Shown here: in pieces, positions 53,026 to 61,179 of the stretch
How positions within the stretch are numbered: position 1 is the first letter of the stretch
Layout: every line of letters begins with the position of its first letter
Origin: Actinomycetales bacterium
GTDB taxonomy: Bacteria > Actinomycetota > Actinomycetes > S36-B12
Assembly: GCA_018970025.1 (NCBI GenBank)
Contig: JAGWXF010000003.1
Coordinates: 124,001-188,000 of the forward strand
DNA: 64,000 bases
Direction of reading: 5' to 3'
Notes under the pieces: model-generated
Seen by the model: the letters and a program-made list of their open reading frames with translations, nothing else
The model's database searches: none
Told to the model about the DNA's origin: nothing
Position numbers and translations under genes: made by a program

Positions 53026-53307
53026 ATGGCACCCAGAAAGAAGGGGTCGCAATGCGGACGGCGAAACAGCGGGCCGTGCCGCGACGAGCGCAGCAGCCCG
53101 TGCCGCAAGCAACTGGACGACGCATACGAGGCCCGCAAGAAGCAAATCCAGCCGCTGCCGTGCGGGCACTCCTCGCCGCAGGCCCGGGCGCACGTTCGCA
53201 CCTGGGCACTCGAGACAGCCCGCGCAGCGATGCGCCCGGGCGACGGTGCTTCGCCGATCATCTACTCTCTCGACGCGGATCTCCCCCCGCGCATCGTGAG
53301 TCCGTGA
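53026..53307 (+). CDS. Hypothetical protein, 93 aa
   Basis: ATG 53026, basic and Cys-containing N-terminus, then CRKQLDDAYEARKKQIQ and VRTWALETARAAMRPG. Third codon positions about 80% G/C, which favours coding. Divergent from the hip antitoxin. Not recognised. Confidence 0.35.
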   Translation: MAPRKKGSQCGRRNSGPCRDERSSPCRKQLDDAYEARKKQIQPLPCGHSSPQARAHVRTWALETARAAMRPGDGASPIIYSLDADLPPRIVSP

Positions 53308-53489
53308 CCGACAGTCCATGCCATTCTGTGGCTTGACCGGATGGACGTGACTCCCCCCGCCCACCGGCCTCCTCGCTGACCGCATCACGTATCTCGAGCG
53401 CGCCGCTGCACTCATGGGCACCGCCGTTCGCGAGCACGCGCGCGTCGTGTCGATCCGCCACCGATGGACGCCACATTCCCTGCTGAGTA

Positions 53490-53823
53490 TTCGGCCTCGT
53501 GAGCGCCGGTGGGTATTGCCTTTGAGCGCCGGGCTATCGGGGACTCGGGCTCCGGTGGATCGTGCCGGTGAGCGCCACTTGGCTGGTTGACGCTCACCGG
53601 CCGGGTCAAGCGTGCGCGTTGATGTGTTCGCGCATGTTGGTGCTTCCGGTCTCGATCCAGATGGTGTTGTGGACGATGCGGTCCATGATGGCATCGGCGT
53701 GGACTCCGCCGCCGAGGCGCTGGTGCCAGTCCTTCCTGGCGTATTGGGTGCAGAACACCGTCGAGGTGGTGTCGTAGCGGCGCTCGAGGAGTTCTAGGAG
53801 CATGCTGCGGACCTCGTCGGTGG
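53490..53823 (-). mobile_element. IS21-family remnant with istB 3' end
   Basis: Minus-strand 65 codons (53606-53803) read LLELLERRYDTTSTVFCTQY and DRIVHNTIWIETGS, the C-terminus of IstB ATPase. At the left, TGAGCGCC recurs near 53499, 53522 and 53572, like the multiple transposase-binding repeats at IS21 ends. The stretch 53308-53490 shows no gene I can support. Confidence 0.65.
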
Positions 53824-54372
53824 GTGTCCGTCAACACCCTCATGTGCAGGTCTGTGAACGACCTGATGTGTAGGTCGGTGTCCGGCGAGTCATAGCTGTT
53901 CTCGCCCTCGAGTGGGGGCCACCCTTCGGTTCGTCAACTGCCAAGTAGGCGAGCTCGAAGGGTGGCCCTTGCTCATGATCCTTGATGAGGAGATCTGGAC
54001 GGACATCAGGAGGCTCAAGTCCCTGCGCGAGTCTGGGACGTCGTATGCGGAGATCGCCCGGGAGTGCGGGGTGGACTACCGGACGGTGAAGAAATACCTG
54101 GCCGCGGGGCACGTCTCGCGTGGGGACGCAGCCGTGGGTGATCACGCCGGCGGTCCAGGAGCGGATCACCGCGATGCTGCGGGCTGACGTTGAGCTGAAG
54201 GCCAGCGTGATCCACGAGCGGCTGGTCGCCGAGGGCGGCTTCACGGGCCGCTACCAGCGGGTGCGGATCGCGTGCGCTCGGCTGCGGCCGGTGGTCGAGG
54301 CGGAGCTGGATGCCGGCGACGAGGCGCGCCGGCTGCGGGGCCTGCACCGGCGCTTCGCGACGCTGCCGGTCG
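53824..54372 (+). mobile_element. Second IS21-family remnant with broken istA 5' part
   Basis: Begins TGTCCGTCAACACC, followed by repeats TGTGCAGGTC and TGTGTAGGTC, as at an IS21 end. From ATG 53975: MILDEEIWTDIRRLKSLRES, SYAEIARECGVDYRTVKKYL (HTH of IstA), frame shift near 54112, then QPWVITPAVQERITAML and on to about 54372. It lies in the opposite direction to the istB remnant, so it probably inserted into it. The DDE domain is absent. Confidence 0.65.
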
Positions 54373-54517
54373 CGTGCAGATCTGTCTGCCAAAAGTCACG
54401 GTGGTACGCGGGAGTCCCCGAGGGGCCGTTCCATCCACGTCCCATCCATTCGGGACGGCGACTAGGCCGAGTGCTCTGCCGACCGGCGAGAATCCTTACG
54501 GGGCAACGACTTTTCGA
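54373..54517. other. Non-coding gap between IS remnant and remnant D
   Basis: No gene, hairpin or promoter that I can support. Confidence 0.4.
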
Positions 54518-54561
54518 GTGGGGCGGGTCGGGCTCGAACCGACGACGACCAGATTATGAGT
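54518..54561 (-). repeat. tRNA-Met 3'-end remnant D (putative attachment site)
   Basis: 44 bp identical to 61205-61248 of the intact tRNA-Met gene, from the discriminator/acceptor end to the anticodon loop. The only remnant without the GCGCCCGCTG flank. Confidence 0.9.
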
Positions 54562-54733
54562 TGGCGGCGACAGCATCAGTAGGTGCCATGACGACTCACC
54601 GTGCGCCCTAGCCCGCCCCACAGCCCTCACGGGAGCCGCTTCACCACAGAACATGGCGTCGCATGGGCATTCAGGGCCAGCCAGGGTCTCTCCTGTTAGA
54701 CGAAATGTTAGATGAGGAATGCCCTCCAGAAAC

Positions 54734-54739
54734 TAGCCT
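54734..54739 (+). promoter_or_regulatory. -10 box of leaderless promoter
   Basis: TAGCCT, 6 nt before GTG 54746. Confidence 0.5.
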
Positions 54740-54745
54740 GTTTTC

Positions 54746-55165
54746 GTGGCGCAATCCGATGAGGAGCTCGTTCGTCTCATCTTTCAGGCTTGTGCCGAGT
54801 TGTCCCGACGCAGTGGTCGAAGCGTGTCGCCCGATGGGCATCTAGTCGGCTCTCTTGGTGAGATCTACGCCGCCCGGACACTGGGCCTGACGCTGGCGAC
54901 GGCCTCAAACGCCGGATTCGACGCCACGGACGCAGCGGGACTCAGAGTTGAGATCAAGACCACAACCCGCTCCTCAATTGCCCTGTCGGCTTCAGGGACA
55001 GAAGCGCAGCGACTGGTCGTCGTCCTACTGGACGCGAGCACAGGATCCGCGCGAATTGTGTACGACGGCCCCGCAGCTGTGGCCTGGGAGTTGGCCGGCA
55101 AACCCAGCAAGAACGGGCAGCGAAGGGTCTCATTGACAAGGCTGCTCAACCTCTCCAGCACCTGA
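54746..55165 (+). CDS. Small protein with PD-(D/E)XK-like core (DUF6998-like)
   Basis: 139 aa from GTG 54746. HLVGSLGEIYAARTLGL (Glu), AGFDATDAAGLRVEIKTTTR (Asp and Glu-x-Lys) form the pattern of PD-(D/E)XK nucleases; then LSASGTEAQRLVVVLLD and VYDGPAAVAWELAG. Relatives occur as lone hypothetical proteins. A restriction-like or mobile-element nuclease is possible. Confidence 0.6.
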   Translation: MAQSDEELVRLIFQACAELSRRSGRSVSPDGHLVGSLGEIYAARTLGLTLATASNAGFDATDAAGLRVEIKTTTRSSIALSASGTEAQRLVVVLLDASTGSARIVYDGPAAVAWELAGKPSKNGQRRVSLTRLLNLSST

Positions 55166-55263
55166 GCCCAGGTCTCGGAGACAGATCAGGGATGCCTCAA
55201 CCGACCGGTTCGCTTCCCGAATGTCTCTGCGTTTCAGCGTGACACATTCCTTGAGGTGTGTTG

Positions 55264-55292
55264 CATGGTGAGTCGCACTGCGACCCACCATG
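55264..55292. promoter_or_regulatory. 29-bp palindrome
   Basis: Arms CATGGTG-A-GTCGCA and TGCGAC-C-CACCATG around a single central base, one mismatched pair. Lies about 85 bp before the gene at 55377. Operator, hairpin or IS end; not distinguishable here. Confidence 0.6.
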
Positions 55293-55302
55293 TTTCAGGG
55301 CC

Positions 55303-55324
55303 GGTAGGTGTCAGGTAGGTGTCA
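55303..55324. repeat. 11-bp tandem repeat
   Basis: GGTAGGTGTCA twice without gap, upstream of the gene at 55377. Confidence 0.6.
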
Positions 55325-55364
55325 GAATCTGCCGGACACAGGGCCGCCGTCCCGTCCTCCGGTC

Positions 55365-55370
55365 TAGCCT
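55365..55370 (+). promoter_or_regulatory. -10 box of leaderless promoter
   Basis: TAGCCT, 6 nt before ATG 55377. Confidence 0.5.
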
Positions 55371-55376
55371 GCTCCT

Positions 55377-55721
55377 ATGAGGTTCCGGTTGCCCGCAGCC
55401 CTCGCACTCGTCCTCTTCGCGGCCAGCGTGATCGCAGCGCCGCAGGCCAATGCCGCCACGTGCTCCTGGACCTACCGGAAGCCAACCGTGACCGGCATGT
55501 GCTATGAGCAGTCCGTCGCCCTGACCTACCGGCGAAACATGCTCACGGGCTTCATCGGCGACCGATCCGTCTCCGTGGTCCGCAACGGGACCCTCTGGTC
55601 CGGGTTCGCTGGCCAGGATCCGGTGACTCTCACGCGGATGGCGGGTCAGACTTTCTCGGGCATTGTGGGTGGCCAGGGAGTGGTGTGCAATGGCCCTCTC
55701 CCGGTGACGTGCTTGGCCTAG
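55377..55721 (+). CDS. Small exported Cys-containing protein
   Basis: 114 aa; Sec signal peptide (cleavage near PQANA-A). The mature part of about 88 residues has four Cys (ATCSW, TGMCYE, GVVCNG, VTCLA), probably two disulfides, and beta-strand-like repeats (GDRSVSVVRNGTLWSGF). Unknown function. Confidence 0.65.
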   Translation: MRFRLPAALALVLFAASVIAAPQANAATCSWTYRKPTVTGMCYEQSVALTYRRNMLTGFIGDRSVSVVRNGTLWSGFAGQDPVTLTRMAGQTFSGIVGGQGVVCNGPLPVTCLA

Positions 55722-55759
55722 TTGCCGGGCCTCATTGGCAGAGCGATGCCGGGCTCAGC

Positions 55760-55987
55760 TCACCCGCTTGAGTGCCAGCGGGCAATTTCATCTGAGCTCG
55801 TGGACGCATCGAAGGAGCGCACCTCGAGGGCATGAGGAACCACCTCGTCAAGGAAGCCCTCGTGGCCGCCCTCGCTCGGGTCCTCTCGTGTGCCCTTGAG
55901 GTACAGGAGAAACAGCGTGCTTGGGTCGCCGCTCGGATTTGGTCGCACGATGCGTCCGAGCCGCTGGATCATCTGCCGGCCTAGGCG
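55760..55987 (-). pseudogene. SF2 helicase, C-terminal fragment
   Basis: RQMIQRLGRIVRPNPSG is helicase motif VI of superfamily 2, followed by LFLLYLKGTREDP and a tail. The rest of the gene is missing; its 5' edge meets the end of the lipoprotein gene at 55981. Relic of a larger system, possibly defensive. Confidence 0.6.
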
Positions 55988-56298
55988 GTTGCGAGGGCTG
56001 CAGCCATGCTCGTCGCCGCCTGCCAGGCATCACCGGCGCCCTGCGCCTCGATGTCGGCGAGGTCGACGGCGTACTCGGGCGTGACCCCGGCCGTGGACAC
56101 CGCGATCTCGGCCGGCTCCACTCCGCCCACCATCTCGCCCTGGTCGTTCTGTCCTGCCCACAGGGCCGGCACGGTGATGTGGGCGACGCCGTCCTCGTAG
56201 CGGAGCGTGCCGACCTTGTCGGGGCTGGTCGGGGAGCCGGCGCACGCAGTGGTCGCGACGAGGCACAGGGCGAGGAAACCGACGACGCCCCTGGACAT
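55981..56298 (-). CDS. Small lipoprotein, unknown function
   Basis: 105 aa. Lipobox TTAC near residue 19, then a short beta domain (GTLRYEDGVAHITVPALWAG). ATG 56298 has TATCCT 6 nt upstream. The 3' end runs into the helicase fragment and might be altered. Confidence 0.65.
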   Translation of the reverse strand: MSRGVVGFLALCLVATTACAGSPTSPDKVGTLRYEDGVAHITVPALWAGQNDQGEMVGGVEPAEIAVSTAGVTPEYAVDLADIEAQGAGDAWQAATSMAAALATA

Positions 56299-56304
56299 GC
56301 ACTG

Positions 56305-56310
56305 AGGATA
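56305..56310 (-). promoter_or_regulatory. -10 box of leaderless promoter (small lipoprotein)
   Basis: TATCCT on the minus strand, 6 nt before ATG 56298. Confidence 0.5.
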
Positions 56311-56406
56311 GGGGGGCGGACGGCGGAGCCCCGCTGTCCTCGCCCGCGTCCTCGCTGAACGTCAGGCGCGTCCCTCGTCCGACGAAGTAGGCAAAGCGCG
56401 GGCGTG

Positions 56407-57552
56407 TCAGCTCCGGACCCAGACGAGCGCGCCCTTTCGCTTCTTGCAGGTGAGCGTGGTCGAGCCGAAGGAGGCCTTCACTCCCGCCTTGGAGCACGCG
56501 GCACCCGGCCGCGGCTTCTTCTTCGAGGTGGTGGGTGTCGCAGACGAGCCCGTGGTGCTCGACCCGCATCCGGCCCCGCAGGCGATTCCCGGCACATTCG
56601 CTGCGATGCCGGGGCTCTCCGCTGTCGCCGTTCGCATCTGGGAGCCGCTCAGCACGATGCTGAAGGCGCTGTCCGGGATGAGCGTGGTGCCGGTCGCGGT
56701 CACTGCACGGCGAATCGACACCTGATTGCGATTGCCCTGGTTGACGTAGGTCCACACGGCTCCATCCGCGGAAATACCCGACGCCACACCGCCGCTGTTC
56801 GATGAGACCTGGCTCGCGGTCCCGAGGGTGAAGGGCCCTCCGGGCGCGGAGCCGGTGTAGCTGATGACGTTCGCACCGACCGAGACGTACAGCACCCAGG
56901 TGGACCCGTTGAAGAAGACATCCGGATCGGTCGGCTCGCCGACCCCCAGTGAAGCCAAGGGGATGGAGATCGCCTGCCCTGTCGTGGTGAAGGCCCTTCC
57001 ATCGCTTCCCGGATCCTCGACGGCCGCCATGACGGGGATCTCCGTTGCGCCTGCGACATCCTGCATGGATGGCACGTAGACGATGACGAGGCGACCGTCG
57101 GCCAGTTGCCCTGCGAAAGACGTGTCGCGGGCCATCGCCTTCGATCCGTCGGCCTTCTTGATATCCAGCGCATGCGCGGAGACGACTCCGGAGGTGACGT
57201 CCACCTTCGAGACGCCGTGTCCGATCACATAGATGGTGTTGCCGCGACGGAAGGCGTCCGGGACGGAGCCCGTGTAGGGCTGCCAGCCGCCGAGCTCGGT
57301 CCACGAGGCCCCATCGGGCGACTGGGCGAGATGGATCAGGTGGTTCGTGGGGTTGTCGCAGTCTCCGTTGCAGGTGTGGAACGCCATCACGTAGGGCGCG
57401 GACGGTGGCGTGACGGTGAAGCCGGAATGTCCGGCCGCGTCCGGGTCGTACCCCGTTGCCGCATGAGCGGGACCGGCAGTGAGGCTCCCCACGCCGAAGC
57501 ACATGGTGGAGGCCGCGATGACCCACCACCGGTGCCTTGCCATGCTCCTCAT
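56407..57552 (-). CDS. Exported five-bladed-propeller (GH43/sialidase-like) protein with Cys-loop tail
   Basis: 381 aa from ATG 57552, overlapping the upstream stop (ATGA). Signal peptide ends PAHAA-T. The body has repeats such as PYVMAFHTCNGDCDNP, SPDGASWTELGGW, DPDVFFNGSTWVLYVS, recalling GH43 or sialidase-type propellers. The last 40 residues carry GAACSKAGVKASFGSTTLTC and GALVWVRS, the same small Cys motif found near the N-terminus of the neighbouring protein. Substrate unknown. Confidence 0.7.
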   Translation of the reverse strand: MRSMARHRWWVIAASTMCFGVGSLTAGPAHAATGYDPDAAGHSGFTVTPPSAPYVMAFHTCNGDCDNPTNHLIHLAQSPDGASWTELGGWQPYTGSVPDAFRRGNTIYVIGHGVSKVDVTSGVVSAHALDIKKADGSKAMARDTSFAGQLADGRLVIVYVPSMQDVAGATEIPVMAAVEDPGSDGRAFTTTGQAISIPLASLGVGEPTDPDVFFNGSTWVLYVSVGANVISYTGSAPGGPFTLGTASQVSSNSGGVASGISADGAVWTYVNQGNRNQVSIRRAVTATGTTLIPDSAFSIVLSGSQMRTATAESPGIAANVPGIACGAGCGSSTTGSSATPTTSKKKPRPGAACSKAGVKASFGSTTLTCKKRKGALVWVRS

Positions 57553-58703
57553 CGCAGGCTGAGAACGAAGGTCTCCGGCCACTGACCCTCGACGCTCTGG
57601 CTGCCCGGCATCTTCTGGTCGTTGTCCATGAACAGCACACCGGTCTGCCGTGTCCCGTAGCGGTCGACCACCTGCTGCATGCAGGCCTGGGCGGCGGCGG
57701 CATTCTGCGGCTTCGTCGTCCCGCCGAGCTCCGAGGCCAGAATCGTCCCGACGCCCTGTGATCGAGCGGCCTGCACATAGGCATCGGTGTAGGCGAGGGA
57801 GTTGGCGGAGCAGTTCCAGTCACCGAAGACGATGCCGAGCGCATCGAGATTGCTGAGGTTCGGGGTCAGCCCCAGTGGCCCGAAGGCCTGCTGGCCGGGG
57901 ACACCTGTGAAGAGCTGGGCGAAGACCTTGCCCTTGTAAGTCTGCTTGGCGGTGGCCGCCCACTGCGGGTAGTTCGCCTGCGTGAGGTCCACACCGAGCC
58001 ACTTCTCCGACTCACCGAGCGGCGCGAAGTACTCGACCTTGTACTGCTCCATCAGCTTGGCCAGGTCAGGCATGAGTCCGGAGATGCCCTGAGCAACCTT
58101 GGCCCGGATGGCATCCGGAACGGGGCCGGGCTCGGTGCCCTGGGGATTGTCGACCGCCTGGACCTCGCCCTCGACGAGGACGACGAGTCCGGCCTTCTTC
58201 AGGTCACCGAGGCTCTGCCCGAGTCGGCAAAGCCACGCCGCCTTGCCACCCTCGCGGCTGAAGTCGAGGTCGCCCGCGGAGTTGTAGGGGATGAGGATGG
58301 ACGTGTTGATGGCATTGAAGCCCTTGGCCTTGATGGCCGCGGCCGATCCGTACGAGTGATTCTTCGGGGAGACCAGGAATGCGGGCGCACGGGTGCCGAA
58401 GGGCACACTCGCGGACCGGGTTAGCCCCTTCGGCGGCTTGCACGAGGCGGCCGATGCGGAGCCGGACGAACCGTCGCCGGACGGCGCCGTCCAGACGAGC
58501 TTGCCCTTGACCTTCTTGCAGGTCAGCGTGCCCCGCCCGCGGACGGTGTAGGTGTCGCCGGCCTTCTTGCACGAGCCACCCGGCTGCGGGCTCGCGGTGG
58601 CTGGGCCGGCGAGGACCAGGGGGCCTAGCACCAGTGCACCCACGAGAGCAGCGGCGACGCGACGCGAGGAGCTCTGTAAGGGGAGTGGGGAGTTGTGATG
58701 CAT
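57549..58703 (-). CDS. Exported TIM-barrel-like protein with N-terminal Cys-loop motif
   Basis: 384 aa; GAGGAG before ATG 58703. Signal peptide, then GGSCKKAGDTYTVRGRG and TLTCKKVKGKLVW (the shared small Cys motif), then a domain with AIKAKGFNAINTSILIPYN, KKAGLVVLVEGE, EYFAPLGESEKWLG and GIVFGDWNC that looks like a (beta/alpha)8 glycosidase. Coupled to the propeller gene downstream; the two probably act on the same extracellular polymer. Confidence 0.7.
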   Translation of the reverse strand: MHHNSPLPLQSSSRRVAAALVGALVLGPLVLAGPATASPQPGGSCKKAGDTYTVRGRGTLTCKKVKGKLVWTAPSGDGSSGSASAASCKPPKGLTRSASVPFGTRAPAFLVSPKNHSYGSAAAIKAKGFNAINTSILIPYNSAGDLDFSREGGKAAWLCRLGQSLGDLKKAGLVVLVEGEVQAVDNPQGTEPGPVPDAIRAKVAQGISGLMPDLAKLMEQYKVEYFAPLGESEKWLGVDLTQANYPQWAATAKQTYKGKVFAQLFTGVPGQQAFGPLGLTPNLSNLDALGIVFGDWNCSANSLAYTDAYVQAARSQGVGTILASELGGTTKPQNAAAAQACMQQVVDRYGTRQTGVLFMDNDQKMPGSQSVEGQWPETFVLSLR

Positions 58704-58870
58704 TGGGACTCCTCAGGGGTGCGCGGTGGCGGCGAGTGTACCTGAGCGTAGGGCCTGCGCACCTCCCGCGTCGGGACTTCCGCGTCGTGACCGCCGGCAG
58801 GACGCGAACCACGGTACGACCCCTCTGAGGACCATGTGATTCGTCCAACTCGCAACGCCGCGGGCCGCCT

Positions 58871-58908
58871 ATATATAGAGGCTACGCGGCTATATAGAGG
58901 CTACGCGG
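58871..58908. repeat. 19-bp tandem repeat
   Basis: TATATAGAGGCTACGCGG twice with period 19, between the TIM-barrel gene and the hydrolase gene. Resembles the TATATACGAG...CTACGCGG element at 39165. Confidence 0.55.
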
Positions 58909-58935
58909 CGCACCTCCCGCCGGGGCTGGTCAAGG

Positions 58936-60048
58936 TCAGGGCAGCAGGTTCGTGAGCCAATCGCGCGCCCGATCGACGCAGGCGGCCGGGAGGGAGAAGT
59001 GGTCGTCGTGCGGATACTCGTGCGACTCGATCGTCCCGCCGAGTGCCTGAATATCCTGGTTGTACCCCTGCTGCCATGAGACGGGAACGACGGTGCCTCC
59101 GTCGAAGTTGTCGATGCAGACGAGCACGGGGCACACCGGCCTGACCTGCCCAGCGGAGCCAGCGTTGATTGCGTTCGTCCATGCGTCACCGTTCTTCTGC
59201 GGGTAGTTCAGGATCGCGCCCTTGAGGCGATACATACGGCCGATCATGTCGCTGAAGTGATGCACGGGCTGGTGGTTCCATGCCGCCTCGGCAAGGCTGA
59301 TGCCAAGCGGCGTGAGCATGTCGGACAGGGACAGCGAGTCCGGATTGGCGTACTGGGTCCCCATCACGACCTGGATCAAATGGCCGTCGGGCGTCATGGA
59401 GGGGTCCTTCAGAGCCGCGACGAGCGAACCACCCAGCTTCCAGGCGACCTTCAAGACTGCGGGCGACATGGCCACGGTGCCGACGAGGGTGAGGTCGCCG
59501 TAGTCCGATGGATCGAGTTCGGCCACGGCCGCCGCCGTCCCACCGCCTTCAGACCACCCCATGCATCCGACGGTTGTGCCCGCGCCCACCGGCATGGACC
59601 GGGCTGCGTGCACGATGTTGATGGCGTCGCGTGCTTGCGTGCGCCCGACCGTGTACTGATGGATGCCGGGGGTGCCGAGACCTTGGTAGTCAGTAGCGCA
59701 GACGACCCACCCATCATCGATGAACTTCTGGACCCCGGGTATGCCGTAGTCGATCTGCTGGGTGGACTCGGCTTGGAAGTACGTAATGAGTTCACGTGCC
59801 GGGTCAGGCTGTGCCGATGGGCATGCGGCATCGCCGAGGCCCGTCGTCCCGTGGCTCCAGGTCATCACCGGACGATCTGACCCTGGCTTCTCGGGAGCGA
59901 TGACGATGCCGGTGACCTCGAACGGTCGGTCGTTGACGTCCTTTGAGTGGTAGCGCACCTTCCAGGCTTTCGCCCCTACGAGCTTGGTGCTGATCTCCTC
60001 GTGACCAATGAGTTCGCCTGGCGTTGGCATGGTGCGACGCTGGCGCAT
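58936..60048 (-). CDS. Secretory-lipase-like alpha/beta hydrolase
   Basis: 370 aa if started at ATG 60048; ATGs at 60105 and 60030 are also open, and nothing decides between them. TWSHGTTGLGDAACPS, VVCATDYQGLGTPG and nucleophile elbow GWSEGG (about residue 163) are like the lipase at 23190. HEYPHDDHFSLP holds the probable catalytic His. No signal peptide in any version, unlike the other copy. Confidence 0.75.
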   Translation of the reverse strand: MRQRRTMPTPGELIGHEEISTKLVGAKAWKVRYHSKDVNDRPFEVTGIVIAPEKPGSDRPVMTWSHGTTGLGDAACPSAQPDPARELITYFQAESTQQIDYGIPGVQKFIDDGWVVCATDYQGLGTPGIHQYTVGRTQARDAINIVHAARSMPVGAGTTVGCMGWSEGGGTAAAVAELDPSDYGDLTLVGTVAMSPAVLKVAWKLGGSLVAALKDPSMTPDGHLIQVVMGTQYANPDSLSLSDMLTPLGISLAEAAWNHQPVHHFSDMIGRMYRLKGAILNYPQKNGDAWTNAINAGSAGQVRPVCPVLVCIDNFDGGTVVPVSWQQGYNQDIQALGGTIESHEYPHDDHFSLPAACVDRARDWLTNLLP

Positions 60049-60070
60049 GGACCCGGTCGCGCAGACGCTT

Positions 60071-60101
60071 TTGCACCATCGAGGGTTTTCCCCTTGTGCA
60101 A
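60071..60101. promoter_or_regulatory. Inverted repeat in divergent promoter region
   Basis: TTGCAC and GTGCAA, 19 bp apart, between the hydrolase gene and the zinc-finger gene at 60111. Possible operator. Confidence 0.4.
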
Positions 60102-60110
60102 CCATGAGTC

Positions 60111-60434
60111 ATGGCGGTGAACACTCGCGAGGTGCTCCTGTCCAAGCGCGACGAGGTCACCGCACTCATCACCGATCTCACCAGCCGACCGGACTCAGCC
60201 ATGGGTCCATCACGCAATCGCGGTGAGCGCTCTGGCCTCGCTGGTGAACGACACTCCCGCGCGGCAACAGTCGAAGGCCTCCTACGCGAGGGAGCGGACA
60301 TCGATCGAGCGCTGATCAAGATCGAGCACGGCACCTACGGCTTGTGCGATGAGTGCGGCTCACTGATAGCTGCCGGGCGCCTAGACATCCGCCCCTGGGC
60401 CGTGCGGTGCGTTCACTGCGGGGATCATTGCTGA
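60111..60434 (+). CDS. DksA/TraR-type C4 zinc-finger protein
   Basis: 107 aa. The C-terminal YGLCDECGSLIAAGRLDIRP and VRCVHCG form the C4 zinc finger of the DksA/TraR family, which binds RNA polymerase in the secondary channel. N-terminal coiled coil is short. Such genes are common on mobile elements as well as chromosomes. Confidence 0.85.
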   Translation: MAVNTREVLLSKRDEVTALITDLTSRPDSAMGPSRNRGERSGLAGERHSRAATVEGLLREGADIDRALIKIEHGTYGLCDECGSLIAAGRLDIRPWAVRCVHCGDHC

Positions 60435-60520
60435 TCGCATGCATCGTAGAGCTGCGAGCTCATGAAGAAGTGCGTCGCCCCGAGAGCTACCGACGGGGAC
60501 TGTGACTTGACACCACCAGA

Positions 60521-61018
60521 CTATGAGTCCGAAGCTCGCGAATCTCTCAACGACTTCAAGTACGGAAGCGAGCGTAGATCCTTTTCGCGACCGGCCGCTT
60601 CCTTTGAATCAATGACGTCGTCCAACGAAGCTACCCGGATGCGCAACCCTTCCGATATCTCCTCACTAGAGGCTCGAACATTCCAGCCCCTGAAACCCTC
60701 TAGCGGACCTGATGGTTGGAACGTGAGATCCACGATGCCGAAGTCTGTGATCAGATTCAGCATGGGTGGCATGTTTGCGAGGAAGGCCGCATCCAGCTTT
60801 GCCGTGACTGGTTCTCCTGCCGTGCGAATCTTGGCATTGAGTCGCGTGAGTGCATTCGCAAGTCGTTCAAGATTTGCATCACTTCGATTCGGCACTACAT
60901 CAATGTCTTCTGTTGGCAATGGCGATCCCATGAGCACCGTTGCGAGGCCGCCGATGACCACATACTCAACGCCTTCCTCATTGAGGATGCGACATATCGC
61001 GATGGGATCAAAACTCAA
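60521..61018 (-). CDS. Nucleotidyltransferase (DUF6036/AbiEii-like), probable TA toxin
   Basis: 165 aa from TTG 61018, whose TTGA overlaps the stop of the small upstream gene. VIGGLATVLMGSPLPTEDID is the nucleotidyltransferase motif (GG...DxD), followed by a C-terminal LDDVIDSKEAAGREKDL helix with the K-x3-R-x-KD pattern. Possible tRNA- or protein-modifying toxin. Confidence 0.75.
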   Translation of the reverse strand: MSFDPIAICRILNEEGVEYVVIGGLATVLMGSPLPTEDIDVVPNRSDANLERLANALTRLNAKIRTAGEPVTAKLDAAFLANMPPMLNLITDFGIVDLTFQPSGPLEGFRGWNVRASSEEISEGLRIRVASLDDVIDSKEAAGREKDLRSLPYLKSLRDSRASDS

Positions 61019-61173
61019 GAGCGGGACGCCTTGGCATGGTCGCGCATCGATTGCATTGAATTAACCACTTCAACCATGTGCTCGAGACGTTCAGCCGGCG
61101 TGAGCTTCAGCAATGCCCGGATCTGAGCGACATCAACGCCGCGCTCATCTTCAAGGGGTTGCTGCATTGCCAT
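61015..61173 (-). CDS. Small partner protein of the nucleotidyltransferase, 52 aa
   Basis: Too short for routine ORF calling. From ATG 61173: MAMQQPLEDERGVDVAQI, then RALLKLTPAERLEHMVEVV and a basic tail. Overlaps the toxin gene by 4 bp. TATCCT is 6 nt before the ATG, which fixes the start over ATG 61167. Small helical proteins with this LTPAERL pattern accompany nucleotidyltransferases; likely antitoxin. Only 30 bp from the tRNA 3' end. Confidence 0.65.
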   Translation of the reverse strand: MAMQQPLEDERGVDVAQIRALLKLTPAERLEHMVEVVNSMQSMRDHAKASRS

Positions 61174-61179
61174 TCACAA

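Noticed and set aside
46019-54561. tRNA remnants considered as functional tRNA genes
   Set aside because: Copies A-D contain only the 3' half; the D arm and 5' acceptor strand are absent.
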